Shown: positions 51,168 through 63,439, numbered from the stretch's first letter. The stretch is DNA of 64,000 nt from Lophius americanus (GCA_037951165.1 JBBDHG010000014.1:19865001-19929000), one strand, 5' to 3'. Notes: a model not told the origin generated them from the sequence alone. Numbers and translations are program-made.

Positions 51168-54100
51168 TTTATTAATGACAAACCCTCTCTTCCTCTCTGT
51201 TCTGTGTCTCACTTCTACACACACACTTTTTTCCTTAATGTTTACACTTGTTACTGGCCCAATTCCCTACCATCCAGCCTCTGCACGTGTGTCGAGTCAC
51301 TCAGCTCAATGTATTTCACTGATTTGTGAAAAAGTTGGCACAAATCTTTTCTTTTTCTAATCTTTTCTAATCTTTGTTCAAAAATTAAGAGCTGGTATGA
51401 AAGGCCTATCTGTCGTACACACCTCTCTCATTCAGTCAAATAGGACAAATGAGCATTTGTGCAGCACATGCTTCACAACAGGCAGTAACATGTTGTTGAT
51501 ATGATTGTAATTGTTTCTCCTTAATAATTGGCCTTTCTGCATGCGGAATGTCTTCAGTGATCTGTGATCCATTCAGTGCCGGAGCTCATCACAGGATGTG
51601 AGGGCTAAGCATTTTCAATAGAGGATGGACCCACTGCAGCCTCCCACAGAGCCACCACATTGCATTGGATAAATTATTATTATGATTTTATGGGATAAAT
51701 ACCCGTTCCGCCTAATTAATCCACCACATCACAGGGGGATGTGACACCATGAACCCAATAGATCAAGGACCACAGATCAAAGATATGGCCACTGTTAGAA
51801 TCCAATGCAGGCAAGAACTTGTTTATTTTTATGTACAGAGGGAATGAAAGATAATGACTAAAGAATGCAGCAATATATGACATTTTTTATTGGTTATTAG
51901 TCGATTGATGTGACAATGTTGGCCAACCAGTAAGTGCACCTAATTGGCGGTGTCATTCAAAAAATTAAGACTGAAATTTTGAAGCTTGCTGAAATATTTG
52001 GCTTTTAAAATGATGTTGTCATTAGCAGAATCGACCATTTGAAAGTTTGCGCTTTGAATTAAACTTGAATCTGTAGTTCAGCAGATGGTCAATGTTGAAA
52101 CTGGGATCTGATATATAAGGTAACTGGAAAGCTCTGCATTTTAATCTTTTTTTATGGTTGACACCAAGAGCTGGTACTTAATTGATTGTTTGGCAATAAG
52201 GCAGGTGCTGACAGACAAATCTGCCATGAATAGAACACTAAACAAAATTATAAAAGCTCCGTACAAAGTGAGTACTTCTATGAATATTGTATCTGCAAAC
52301 AACAATTTTGTTCCACGTGCCTCACCAGGATTTAAGAATAAAAGGAAGAAAAAAAAAGAATAATTAAGTGAGGCTATAAGGAACATTTTATATGTGCATA
52401 AGGATCATGTCCTCATCCATGAAAGAATGCCATGTTCTACCGGCATGTTCCTACAGCAGCCCAGAAGGGATAAATCAAACTCTTGCTCTAGAGGGGGCCT
52501 CTCTACACTTTTAGCAGTATCCATAAGGGAGGGTAAATCAAGGGGTGTCGAGTTGGTGACAATCTGCAACAACTTCACTATAGGTCCTACTAAATCCTAC
52601 ACCATGGGCCTTCAATATATATGTAAATAGAATCAGCCATAATTGACCCACAAAGGACCCAGGCAAGCATTGTCAAGTTGCGCTGACATCTTGTTATGGT
52701 TCAAAATAATCAGAATAGCACACGCACTTTGTCCTGTCCTTAGCTTGACATAAGAAAGGAGCAAGAAGGGCCTCTCTTCATTTCACACATTGGCTGGGCT
52801 TTGAAAAATGTCAGTGTTCTGCCAAGTTTACCACATATTCACTGTTTACTGATGGCTGCTACACATGTGGTTTTTGCATATGCTCTCCTCTCCCACTTAA
52901 ATCATCTGCGGTCCCCTGGCTTTCTTTTGACGTGTGCAGTGTTGGTGCTGCCACTGCAGCTTAAATTTTTCAAGCAAAGAAAAGGCATTTATATGAAATA
53001 ATAATGACTGTTTCAGACATTTATATTTTCCGCATCTGACCGTCATCTCTCCTTTTGCTTTCTCTCCGTTTCCACCACAATACTCCAAAGCTCTTTCGCA
53101 CATCTCAGTCATAATTTTATATGTGGTTTGATTGTTTTAACGAGATTTTTGGTGATTTATTTATTTATCTTTGGCGCATGCATCTATCTATTAAACCTAT
53201 ACCGCCAAAAGCTCAATTCTCAGCATTCTTCTCATTTGTAATCACATGCAGAGATCTTCCAAAAAAGCCGGATTAAGGACCTCCGGACTCAGGAGAGGCT
53301 CCTTAGCGAACTGGATTGACTGACTGACTCGGATTAATAGTCTTATCTTCAACAGTTCGTCGACCAGTAGAAAGCGCTTCATTTATATGCTATTGATTGC
53401 TTTGCAAAACAATATGGTGAGTGTCAAATAAAATCAGAAGTTTAGTTATACTTTTTTTTATGTTTTAAAACAATCCTTATCATCCTGTTCTGAGAGTGTA
53501 TGCTATTGAGTAATCACAAGTTGTCATAATGCAGCACTTTTGTTTGGTTGGATCTCAAAATGCCACTGAAAACATTCTCCATAATTTATTGCGATCATTG
53601 TCAAAATTCCCTCTACTAACAGACAGCATCAGTGTAAATGATGTACACATATCTCATGGCATGAAATCCGTTCTGGAGAGGCACTATTTGTTTTGTCACT
53701 GTTCCTTTGTGTTGGCAGGCCTCCAATCTCAGCAGAGTGTGGATGTCACAAAGCATTAGGAAGTATGAGATTCAGGATGTTTCATATAATCTCCTTGACT
53801 TCCCCAGTTAGCAGAGGAGCCAAGCTGCAGCTGAGGGAGACCCAGCATCCTGTAGAACAAAGCTGGCTGACATGATGTTTGCCTGAGGGGTCTGCACTCA
53901 GTCTCTCACAGAGTCTGTGAGCTTGTAAAACAATGAGAAACCAGTCAGCTGACAGATACACTAAGCTGCAGTCACTTTAAATGACATCGGCACGGTCTGG
54001 GACTCTGTACAAACAGCTCTGGGAGCAGAGAGTAGGAATCAGAGCCATCAGTCAGAGCTTTGTAGATGGTGCTATTGTAGTTCATTGTGGGGCTGCAATA

Positions 54101-54213
54101 CTGTTTCTGATCACATTGTGCGGAGGCTATATTTTGTCATAAACTACAACAATCCTGTAGGGAAAATAGCTGTCTGCATGTGTGAATGACATGTATTCTC
54201 TCTCATTGTAAAG
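51168..54213. other. Intergenic DNA; possible conserved block at 51.5-51.75 kb
   Basis: No gene was recognised. The stretch 51540-51750 (gtgccggagctcatcacagg, tgggataaatacccgttccg, cctaattaatccacc) has an enhancer-like texture. Confidence 0.5.
51540..51750. promoter_or_regulatory. Candidate conserved non-coding element
   Basis: Balanced composition, a central cctaattaatcc core and a ttattattatgattttatgg AT stretch. Texture only; cross-species alignment is needed. Confidence 0.18.
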
Positions 54214-54309
54214 GCAGAGAGTACAGCACAATGATGACTCTGATTACCCAGAGTGCCGCTGTGTCTGTCCTGGGATTAAATAGGAGCAGATGTCTACTTA
54301 GCCAGAACG
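54214..54309 (+). other. Possible exon of unknown transcript
   Basis: The stretch follows a pyrimidine-rich tract and aag (ctctctcattgtaaag) and ends at a strong donor (aacg|gtgagtg). One frame is open throughout (SAAVSVLGLNRSRCLLSQN near the end). Its 96 bases are typical exon length. Such combinations arise by chance, and no partner exon or homology is visible. Confidence 0.15.
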
Positions 54310-56844
54310 GTGAGTGCCTCTCCTCAGCTCTCAATCCTTCACAAGCACCACAGTTCAATTTTCCTTCTGTGTAATAATGATATTGGCATGTTTGACCTCC
54401 CGTGACCCCAAGGGATATGGAAATTATAATCAGGGCAGTTATTTAGATTGATCCGATTTCATGTTGAACTGATGGAATGGCTTCTCTGCTCTGTGTCAGT
54501 TCCAACTTGACCCTTTCCTGTTTACGTCAAGCCTTGGAATCAGATTACGATGAAGTGATTGGGTGTGATTGAGATTCCAAAGGCCACCGTAGTTCGAGAA
54601 TAGAGACGATTTTGAACATGCCTACAAAAAGACACAAGGGTAAAGATTGCTTTGAAGATCCTCTTAAATGAAATAACCAAACATGTAGAGAAATCAAAAC
54701 TTTGACACACAGCTATTACAAACTTAAAGGAAACCAAGTTTATTTTCTAATACACATTCACATGCCGATGCAGACTGTCCCATTGGTGTGGGGAGAACCA
54801 CCACTGCTCCCTGTTCAGGTAAAGAGGCCCGCTCAAAAAGGTCATACGACACAGCCTTTGGCTTGTCTGTCCGTCTTCTCTCATTAGCCCATGCCAGGCT
54901 GCTAGTTGCTGTGGCTGAATCCAGGGCATTTCAGGAGCCATGTCTAGAAGCCACTTGAAATGACAAGATGAGAATGAGGGCCAGAGGCTGACATATGGTG
55001 CTGATTAGCAGTTAAGTTTACAGGGGTTCTCCATCCACATAACATGATCAGACCTTCTCGCGGCATCCTGCCCACTCATCTCATACACATCCATTACGCA
55101 CAGTTGTCACGATCCCTCTGAAAAATAAATGAGATTGCATTATTTTAATCTTTTGCAGGAATAACTGAAGCTGTTTCTTTTAAACGGTGTCTTATTTAGC
55201 TGGTAGAAGTATGCATTTGATGATTTTTCTTGTAAACAGGTCTTTTGGAAAAAATGAAAATGGAAAGCAAGTTCTCAGGCTAACCCTGGGGGATCTTGTC
55301 AAGTGTTGATGGATTTCTGTGTGCACTGACAAGTAAAAACTAATATCTAGAAAATAAGAAATCACTAAACTATTCTACATATTAATGAGTGATTTCAAAC
55401 AGTCTATGCCTGCATTGGATACACCTTCCTGCTCACCAGACACGGAGCACAACTCCCCTCGAACAAAACTTTCAGTGCCACAGTCGAAGCAGCAACATCT
55501 GGCTCCTCGTGTAGGCGCTTATTAGGATCAAATTAAGTAGAAATGAATGGGATGATACATGACAGGGTGCAGATGTTCAAAGCCGTGGTGTGAAAATCTG
55601 AGGGCAGAAAACAGCTTAATGAATTCTGCGTCTTACAGCAGGGGTGAGGATTTGGGTTCACAGGTTAAAAAAAATGGCTAATTAATTCTAAAGCAGACGC
55701 TCAGGGAAATAAATGTTTGTTGCCTGTTGGAACATTCCATGGGAGATGAAAGGTTATTGTGGCACTCTGAAGGACAATGTTATATTTGGAACTTTTTCAA
55801 GTATCACTGGGAAAGTAAGCGTGTTCTCTGCTCTTTTATGTTTTATGAACAGATGCATATCAGACCAGGGTTTTTGTTTATAAAATTGTGTGTAGGATTC
55901 ACATGAAAAGGTTGCGGTCGGACGAATTATAGACAGTTCTTACACACAAAACTACTGTGATCTAGTATACATGCACATCCTACGCCAATTTCCCTTCATT
56001 AATCACAATCCACTTGAAAGGTGGCGCACCTGTGCCAGCTTCAAGCAACGGCCACATTTGCCTAAAAAATTATACGTGAAATTCCTCAAATTCTTTGCAT
56101 TATATTAATGCTGACTGACTGCATGATGAATATGGTTGAGAAGGCAAAAAGACTAAAAGAAGAGACGTCACACAATGTGAAATTTCTTGATGGAGAGAAG
56201 GAAACATAGATCCTGTTTGTAGAACATACTGGGTGAAGAAATGTCTTCCAGTGGCAGCAAGTAACCGACTGACTTAAACCTGCTGTTTCAGACGGTCAGA
56301 CAGTGATTCAAATACAGTCATACAGCCTGAAAGGGGATGCGAAAAAAAAAGATGAAAAGCAAGGTGCGCGTTGTCTATCTCATGGGCAGGGGACAGTGGA
56401 CCCGGGAGCTCAGCCCTCCTCATAAAAACTGGCAGGAATTACTGGATACACCTCCCTCAAGGATGACCTATATATTACAGAAAACACTCAGGTCAGTTCA
56501 GGTGCGTATTTTACATTCCTTTTTTTTAAACGCACTGTAAATGTTTCTGTTTCTTGCAGATGCTGGAGATCCAGCTCGCTCTTTGGAGCTGCAACTGAGG
56601 ATCGAGGTGCACCGAACGTCTCCACGACTCAAATTATCTAACAGCTGCCTCGTCCCTATGCCATTATCATCCCATGCCTGGAGCACTGTGTGGTATAAAT
56701 CACATATCCTTAGAGTGATTTTTGGTCTTATCTGTCCAAGTAAACCTGTGCATCATTATTTGCCCCTCTCCCATGTGGAATCCCCCAAGGTTCATTTCTT
56801 GGGTACATTCTTTTATCTCTCTATCTACTGCCCTTTAAGTTGAT
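54310..56844. other. Intergenic DNA, nothing firm
   Basis: Short frames at 56337-56540 and 56541-56843 flank a strong acceptor-like tract (gtttctgtttcttgcag, about 56545-56560). The implied intron would be only about 58 bases and the reading frame closes soon after, so no gene is called. The stretch 55970-56080 is slightly CpG-rich and might be an old DNA transposon edge. Confidence 0.45.
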
Positions 56845-57190
56845 TTCTTTAACGTAATAACTCAAAAACTATTTTCAAGGATCATTTTCAAATTTAAAAC
56901 CCACATAGATCTTACTGCAAGGAAGAAATGGACTGATTCGGGGAAAAAGGTTGGTCGTATATTTCCAACAACATGGGGGGCTTTATTTCCAAAAGTTCTC
57001 GGCCATGATATCTCAATTCTATGTCTGATTTCGTCCAAATTTGGTGAGTATAAATTGATCAGGGAGATATATCTTGTCTACACAGTACCTTTCTCTAATA
57101 TATCATATTTTACCCACTAGGGGGGCGTTTTATGAAAAACCATGTTGTGGGTCCATTGTACGATGCAGGGGATTGAGGGCTTCTCACTGA
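56845..57190 (+). repeat. Dispersed modular repeat family, copy F
   Basis: Shows taataactcaaaaactatt, cccacatagatcttactgca, aggaagaaatggactgattc, ggtcgtatatttccaacaac, a gatatctcaattctatgtc word, agggagatatatcttgtcta, atcatattttacccactagg and then a ggggcgttttatgaaaaacc module. Of all the copies this has the closest CTCF-like core (cactaggggggcg). The plus frame at 56541-56843 ends at the start of this copy. Confidence 0.65.
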
Positions 57191-57446
57191 TATACCTTTG
57201 CTATCAGGGGCAACAGCATAGGCCTAGTTATAAACTTGATGAACAAACAAACTGGTTGAATTTAGATTTTACCAGCCTAGGATTCTGTCAAAGCTTTAGT
57301 CCTTTTATCTTTCAGTGATTTTGAAAATTCTCACATTTATTAAAACCTGTTTGGTCACGTTCAAATATTATCACCCCAGTCCCAAAACATAAACAGTGTA
57401 ATAAGTTTGAACTACCTCAGCATGTAGATGGGCGTAGACTCACACT
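57191..57446. other. Intergenic DNA, nothing recognised
   Basis: Short unique-looking spacer between copy F and the minisatellite. Confidence 0.45.
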
Positions 57447-57648
57447 GGCCTGTTTGTCTCACTCTCTATCTGGCCTGTTTGTCTCACTCTCTATCTGGCC
57501 TGTTTGTCTCACTCTCTATCTGGCCTGTTGGTCTCCCTCTCTATCTGGCCTGTTTGTCTCACTCTCTATCTGGCCTGTTTGTCTCACTCTCTATCTGGCC
57601 TGTTTGTCTCCCTCTCTATCTGGCCTGTTTGTCTCACTCTCTTTCTGG
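57447..57648. repeat. Minisatellite, 25-bp unit x8
   Basis: Units start with ggcctgtttgtctc at 57447, 57472, 57497, 57522, 57547, 57572, 57597 and 57622, each continuing (a/c)ctctctatct. The units are nearly identical, with substitutions such as tgttggtctccc. The strand is strongly pyrimidine-rich. The two Ser/Leu-rich frames across it repeat every 75 bases (three units) and are artefacts. Confidence 0.96.
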
Positions 57649-58964
57649 TTTTCTAAAGAGCCATGAGGCTTGAGCCAAACACAAATGATAGCATCACATC
57701 AAATGTCAATTTCACATGACTGTTTTGGCTGAACAATTTCTTACTTACCTTATTGTTGAATCACAATCCTCTTAATTACATAATTGAGATTATTTTTTCT
57801 TATCTAGGGCTTCTTCTCTGTTCTAAAGTACTGAGTCTCCCGTTTCTCGTCATCAAAGCTTTCTCATTGGGTTTCAATGCTGCATGAGGCAAAATCTAAG
57901 ATTATCTAATATTTAAGGATGTTTTCCCCACACTGACCAGAATGCATATTTTGTGCACATGTGTGAAAGTAAATGTAATGGTTGATATTTATTTTGGCTT
58001 TTCCCAATAAAATTAATTGTTGCTTTGAAACTGAGTATTTTTTCCATGTATTAGAATTATAATAATACCTGTTAAAAGTTGTTTTGAGTAGAAAACGTAC
58101 ATCACGTATCCTAACATCTTATTAAAGATGACTTTACGCTGTATTGTCAGGAGAGTTAACAAATAGTAAGCTGTCTCCTGGGTCTTTCTATTAGTGGCAT
58201 CCAGAGGGAGCAATTCTTTACTAAATTCCTTTCTGAGGGAAGGTGGGTTATTTTGACACCCAAGTGTATTTACTACACTTGACCCTAATAAATATTTAAA
58301 GTGCAGGTTCGCTACCCTCAGCACGAAAGGTAACGTATTTTGTTTAAAGTTTTCCAGCTCAGAAACAAACATTTTGGTATTACACAGGTAAGGAAGATGC
58401 TCATTTTTATAACTTATGAGCGACATAAAGGTCTTTGCAAAGTTGAAATCTTGTATTATGTGATACATAATGTGTACATAATGACATACACTTTACATGT
58501 GGACACACAGACTTCTCTGGATATTCATGCATACTCCATCTTTCTGAGCTGGCACTTCCAACAGGAAACTGACTGACTGACTGTATTATGTGACACCATG
58601 GAATATTCTGGGGAGCAGCAGCCTAGCAGCACTGACCGACACCCAAAAACAATACCTCTTTTTTTCCTAACTTTTCCCTAAAATCCCAGCACCCCTCTCA
58701 AATGCAGGTGTGGTGCACTGCAATATAAATTCAACAGGCATAATTAAAAGAGGTGAAGTCAGTGTTCCCTTGCACAAATAAGAGCACTGAATGGAATTCC
58801 ACAATTCTCACTATACAGGGAAAAAAAAGCTGCAGTTGTCTACACTCTCAAGGAAACTGTAAAATTGATTGATTGTTTGATTGGTGAACCAATAAAAATG
58901 AAGAATAAATCAGAGAAATATGTTGGAAATGACAGTATTGTGGTTCCATTGAGATCATTAGGTA
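57649..58964. other. Intergenic DNA, nothing recognised
   Basis: The minus frame 58013-58468 (151 codons) has no recognisable motif and lies in AT-rich DNA. A frame of this length is close to what chance gives in a window this size. Confidence 0.45.
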
Positions 58965-60395
58965 GGAGAGACCGGGGATGGTTGTAACACTTGGTTAGTT
59001 GTAACAGTGGCTGCCACAGAAAAGAGCTAAGGTCATGTCATCAATATCATACACTTCTACTTCATTTTTGAGTTCTCTGGATAAGTGTCATATTTCTAGG
59101 AGCAACCTTGTGGATTTTCAGAAAAAAAAAGAAAAGAAAGTTTTTTTTTTAATCAAAATAGTTTTTTGTCTAGTGATTGTTGTATGGTTAATCTAATGGA
59201 ATGACTTAGACAACCAAATAAGGAAATAAGTGCCTCGAGTTAAATTTGGAGTTGAAAGATCTTGCTAACTTGAAATCCACATGGCAAAACAGTTAACTAA
59301 GTAATGGCTGCCTGTTGTGGGGATAGTTGCAACAGTTAATTAAAAATGTTACGACCATCCCCTTATAGTGCAAATAAGAAGCTGATAATCACAGCCAGTG
59401 ATGCATTGATGAGCATGAATCCTGCCAAAATAATGCACTAAGACACCCTAAGCTTAGTCAAGATCGCCCTACCCAGTTTAAAGGAAGAGAATAGTAAGGG
59501 GAGCATTGGAAAAGTGTAAAAAAAAAGAGAATAAATCTGCCGTCTGGAAAGGAGCAAGAGAACAAAACAGATTAAACAACCAAACGGCCCAAGCACAATG
59601 ACCAAAAGGATTCTCACACATTTGATGATGAGAATATCTGCATTGTGTGCATGGAAAACAAATTCAAAGCCAAAAAAACGTCTGGGTCAAGTTTGTGCAT
59701 TGCCAGTTTTGGGCCCACAAAGCCTGGGCCTAGTGGGAGCTGTCCACATTTACTACAACGTTGACAGAAATTGAACCCCTACGTGACAAATGCACAGTCA
59801 GGAATAGATTCCACACATACATATGTGTTTGCACTTTAGTTTTACAGGTTTTAAAAGTTTTTATAATACATAGCCTGAATGACATATTGTTGTCAATTTT
59901 GTTTTTGTCACTTTAAATTCTTTAGTTAAAACAAAAGTTTGAAAAAACGGTAATTATAGATTCTGCCAAGAAGGTTCTTGCTAAATTGGAACTGTGTCAG
60001 TGACAGAACCTTTATGTTACCAATGCACATTAATGAATACAGGGATACTCTTGTTGCCTTTATTCAAAAACTGTTTATTCTTTACTATTCAATAAAGTTC
60101 TTGCACAAACGGGATAATGTGTATCTTATTTCAACAAATTCTTTATCATTGTTACATCTATCCCCAGTAAGTGTTACAACTCACCCTAGTAGTGGGGTAA
60201 GTTGTAACAACGGAACTCTTTGTATTTGACATTAACTCACATAATCTCTGATTGTGTTGTAGCCATCCGCATTAGTTTTATTTGCAGGAGAAACATATGG
60301 GTATCATGTATCACAGTTTGACAAATCCAGAATGAAGAACCACTGAGTTACAGATGTTCAACCAAAAAATGATTACGACCATCCCCGGTCTCCCT
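58965..60395 (+). mobile_element. Pogo-like (Tc1/mariner superfamily) DNA transposon, decayed
   Basis: The left end reads ggagagaccggggatggttg and continues taac. The right end is the reverse complement of agggagaccggggatggtcg, continuing taat. They match at 20 of 23 positions. TA flanks both ends (58963-58964 and 60396-60397), the target duplication expected of Tc1/mariner-type elements. Subterminal copies of gttgtaac/gttacaac occur near 58997, 60170 and 60196, and diverged copies (gatagttgcaacag, gttacgaccatcccc) lie inside near 59320-59360. The only protein trace is a zinc-finger-like tail at 59621-59736. At 1.43 kb the element is probably a deletion derivative of a longer autonomous element. 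It no longer encodes a transposase. Confidence 0.75.
59621..59736 (+). pseudogene. Remnant of the C-terminal zinc finger of a pogo-type transposase
   Basis: One frame reads FDDENICIVCMENKFKAKK, giving a C..C pair. A frame shift later the sequence reads VWVKFVHCQFWAHKAWA and then a TAG. Together they recall the W(V/I)xCxxCxxWAHxxC finger found at the end of many fish pogo-like transposases. The first and last cysteines of the second part are replaced (F and W in their places), and the frame is broken, so it is not functional. A Lys-rich stretch upstream in the element is also typical. The DDE catalytic domain is absent. Confidence 0.5.
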
Positions 60396-61781
60396 TATGA
60401 CTCAGTATCATTGCTATCAAATTTTTGTCTATGCAAATTCATATTTTTAATCATGAAATGAACAAAGTTTAAATTTGACAACCATAATATGATATTAAGT
60501 CAAAACATATTCAAACCAATTTTATGTATTCATAATATGCTTCATTATTCAATCATTATCAATTTGTATTCAAATGCTTTGTAATGAAATAGGTTTGAAG
60601 GTGATTCTACTACATGGAGGTATTTTATAGAAGGTTCTAATATTTGGTATTTTTCCAGCTACTTTACTCTATTTAAATAGATTTTTAGAGAGGATGTTTA
60701 AATTGGAGATCATGAAGTGTGACACTATTAAGTTGCATGGGGTTTGGGAACAATCTCCATTCATTTGCTGGTGAGATGTTGCCTTTAGGTCAGAAGAACA
60801 TACTGAAATTTTTCATTTGAAAAACTCTTAGGTTTAAGTCCTATACAAGCTTAGATAATATTCCTCATTCGCTAACTTTATACACTGATGCATCCATCAA
60901 GAGTCAAAATTTCATCTTTGAATATGTAAGTATGTATCATTTGTTGTAAGTCAAATAGAGATCTTGCGTAATTATCTGTCACCATTTACCTGTCAATTAA
61001 TCAGAAGGAATTCAATATATTTAAACAGTTCTAATAGTACATTCAAACAGTATCACTCCTTTCCATTTCATTAGAGTTTTTCAGAATTTCAGAATTTGAT
61101 TGAGGTTTTCTCCCTGCTAGTCCTGATGTGCAGGATTTGAGGTTGCTTTGACTTCAGTGGGATTTCAGCCACACAGCAGGAAGAAGATAAAAGGGGGCTT
61201 TGGGGGGAGAAAAAAAAATCACATAGCATTAAAAGCAAATCTACTGGGGTATCCACCAGCAGCTTAAGTGTGCCAAGACGATTAAAGGGCCAATGGTCAT
61301 AGACTGCAGGTTGAACATACTGATGACTCTAACCTTGATCCACTGGAGGGGTAGCCAAAACCCATCTCTCAAATATCACAAATATTCACAGGAGATGCAG
61401 TGAAGGTCAACTTAAAGTTACAGTAGATAATGACATTCTTTCTTCATAAGTCTTCTTTGAAGTCCCGTCAGTTTCAATTAATTTCAGTATGAATATAAAC
61501 ACAGGAAATGTTGTTTGACTATTGTGGGAATCTAGATTTCTTGATGATTGCTTCGAAATGTGTGCAGTAAATGTGACACATAAGGCTGTATTTAACTTGT
61601 GATGGAAGCAGGCTAAGAAGGGTATTATTGACATTCCTCTGCCCAACAACGCTCTTCAGCTCATCCTGGGAGATCCCCAGCTAAAAATAAAATCTGGACC
61701 TCTGCTGTTGACCCTGACTGCAAGGAAATATCATATTTATAAAAAAAAAGTGCACAATTCAATGCCTCATTATTATTATTA
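60396..61781. other. Intergenic DNA, nothing recognised
   Basis: AT-rich unique-looking DNA between the pogo-like element and the LINE fragments. The minus frame 61407-61649 has no motif. Confidence 0.45.
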
Positions 61782-61973
61782 TCCGTACAGAGGGTTACAG
61801 ATCAAGAAGATCCTCCATAAGAGGAGACTGGTCCGTACAATTTTGGTCCTCAAAATTTGATAAGACAGCTTTCTCAGTTAGAACATCGGATAAATGGAAC
61901 ACCTTGCAGCCAGTATCAGAGAATGCAGTACATTAAGCAATTTAAACTCTGTATCAAAAAGTGGCTGAAATAA
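61782..61973 (+). mobile_element. LINE fragment: C-terminal end of an ORF2 (L2-like)
   Basis: One frame reads FDKTAFSVRTSDKWNTLQPV, the ..K.AFS.R....WN.LP pattern found near the end of fish LINE ORF2. After a frame shift it continues YIKQFKLCIKKWLK to a TAA. This is the last part of the ORF, after the RT domain. Frame shift and stops make it a pseudogene. It lies on the plus strand, opposite to the RT fragment 200 bases downstream. Confidence 0.65.
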
Positions 61974-62176
61974 AGTGTCTTGCAGCCATTAATTGCCATA
62001 TAATATATCCAAGAAATTCACTTACATGTGTGTGTGTGTGCATGTGTGCAGGTGACGATGTATGTGACAATGAACGTGATGGAAATATCTGCTTTTTTAT
62101 CTGCTCATTAAATTTAAATAAATGATTAGTTTCACCTGATTTCGTGGATATGCAGTACAATTTTGTGTTATCTGTC

Positions 62177-62445
62177 GTCTATGAAGTCTTTCCTGATAAT
62201 GTTATAAAAAGGGATAGTGTGAATAATGTTAGCGCCAGCAACAAGCCCTGGGGAGTTCCACGAGTAACTCTGCAGTGTAGGGAGGATTCATTAACAAATA
62301 CAAACTGAGATCTGTAATATGAAATAGGACTTAAACCAACCTACTGCAGTGCCTTTCATGTCAAATGAGTATTCAAGTATTTTCAATTGAATAAAATCGT
62401 CAATATTTTCAAATGCATCACTAAGATCTACTGTCCCGTTTCAGT
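62177..62445 (-). mobile_element. L2-type LINE fragment: reverse-transcriptase domain, minus strand
   Basis: On the minus strand the sequence reads VDLSDAFENIDDFIQLKILE (fish L2: LDLSAAFDTIDH...L), then KGTAVGWFKSYF, and after a frame shift VNESSLHCRVTRGTPQG, the motif-B region ending in PQG. It then decays into NIIHTIPFYNIIRK. The order matches the RT palm of L2-type LINEs up to just before the catalytic YxDD box, which is not recognisable. Frame shifts make it inactive. Confidence 0.75.
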
Positions 62446-63439
62446 AGAGCTGATGTTGAGTGGTTTCACAGCCAAAATACTTCTTTATTAAGCAGCCAGA
62501 TTAACAAGAAAGCTCCTTTCATGCTTGTTGGTTTCGCACTTTTCTCTCTGTGTTAATGGGCCTCACTTCAGATCGTTTGCCACTGACTTTGATTTCTTAA
62601 GGTAAGTGATCCCTCGCTCCAAACCTGACCAGGAGTGCCTGAAATATGGCCCCACTTACGCTGCCAGGACTGATATTGTACACTCTAATGCAAGGCGAAG
62701 TAGCACGTCTAAATAGACTGTCACTCTACCCCTTGCCCCCCAATCCACCTAGAAGTCCATCTTACCTCTAAGTCTTGTCACCCACTTTTGTCTAAACTGC
62801 CCAGGTGGGACTCATCTCCTGTTGGGGGTTGGAGAAATAAAGATTAATTGATATTAAGGGGAATAATACAAGTTGAGAGCATCTTGGTCAAAATAATATT
62901 GTGCAGATTGACAAGGAAGGCTTGTTTAAAGAACAGTGGCCTACCATTTGATCTCAGTTTAAATAAATCCCCGTCAACTGCCTTTAATGCCAGTAGTATT
63001 TTTTTTTTCAGATTTCATTCATGTATTATTACAGGAGAAATCTTGCTATGAACACATCTCTGGTCATTCTGCCACCAACATACAGCTACATTCGTACATG
63101 CCGAACCTATGCACTACACAGTGCATATGTTTGTTTACTATGGAGCCCAAGAGGGAAGATGAACAAAATGTTTTTGTAAGACCTTTAGGTAGTTTACTTT
63201 TTGAAGGACAGGGAGCCAAAAATGTTGGTTAGGTCAGAGCTCTTTTTTCGGTTATTACTCAACAGTCCTCCAGGTATATATTAGGCTAGCCAAGCCGCTG
63301 TTAAAACTTAAGTCCAAGTGAGTTTAGTCAGGGACCCACACCAGCAGCCACTCATCTAAAACTACCAAACCAAAAAGTTCTAATTGTGGTCAGCTTCTTT
63401 CCAAAGAACCTGTCCAAGGGCATTAGAACACAGTTCGGT
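62446..63439. other. Intergenic DNA, possibly containing more LINE or LTR remnants
   Basis: The stretch 62446-62520 may extend the minus-strand LINE upstream. The rest shows no firm signature. Part of 63240-63440 could belong to the gypsy element that follows. Confidence 0.35.

Noticed and set aside
56337..56843. Two-exon gene model with a strong acceptor (gtttctgtttcttgcag)
   Set aside because: The implied intron is only about 58 bases, the joined frame stops after about a dozen codons, and the second frame runs up to a dispersed repeat.
57428..57673. 81- and 70-codon repeat proteins
   Set aside because: Translation of the 25-bp minisatellite; three units give the 75-base peptide period.
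58013..58468. 151-codon minus-strand frame
   Set aside because: AT-rich, no motif, no exon structure. A frame of this length is near chance expectation for 64 kb of AT-rich DNA read in six frames with alternative starts.
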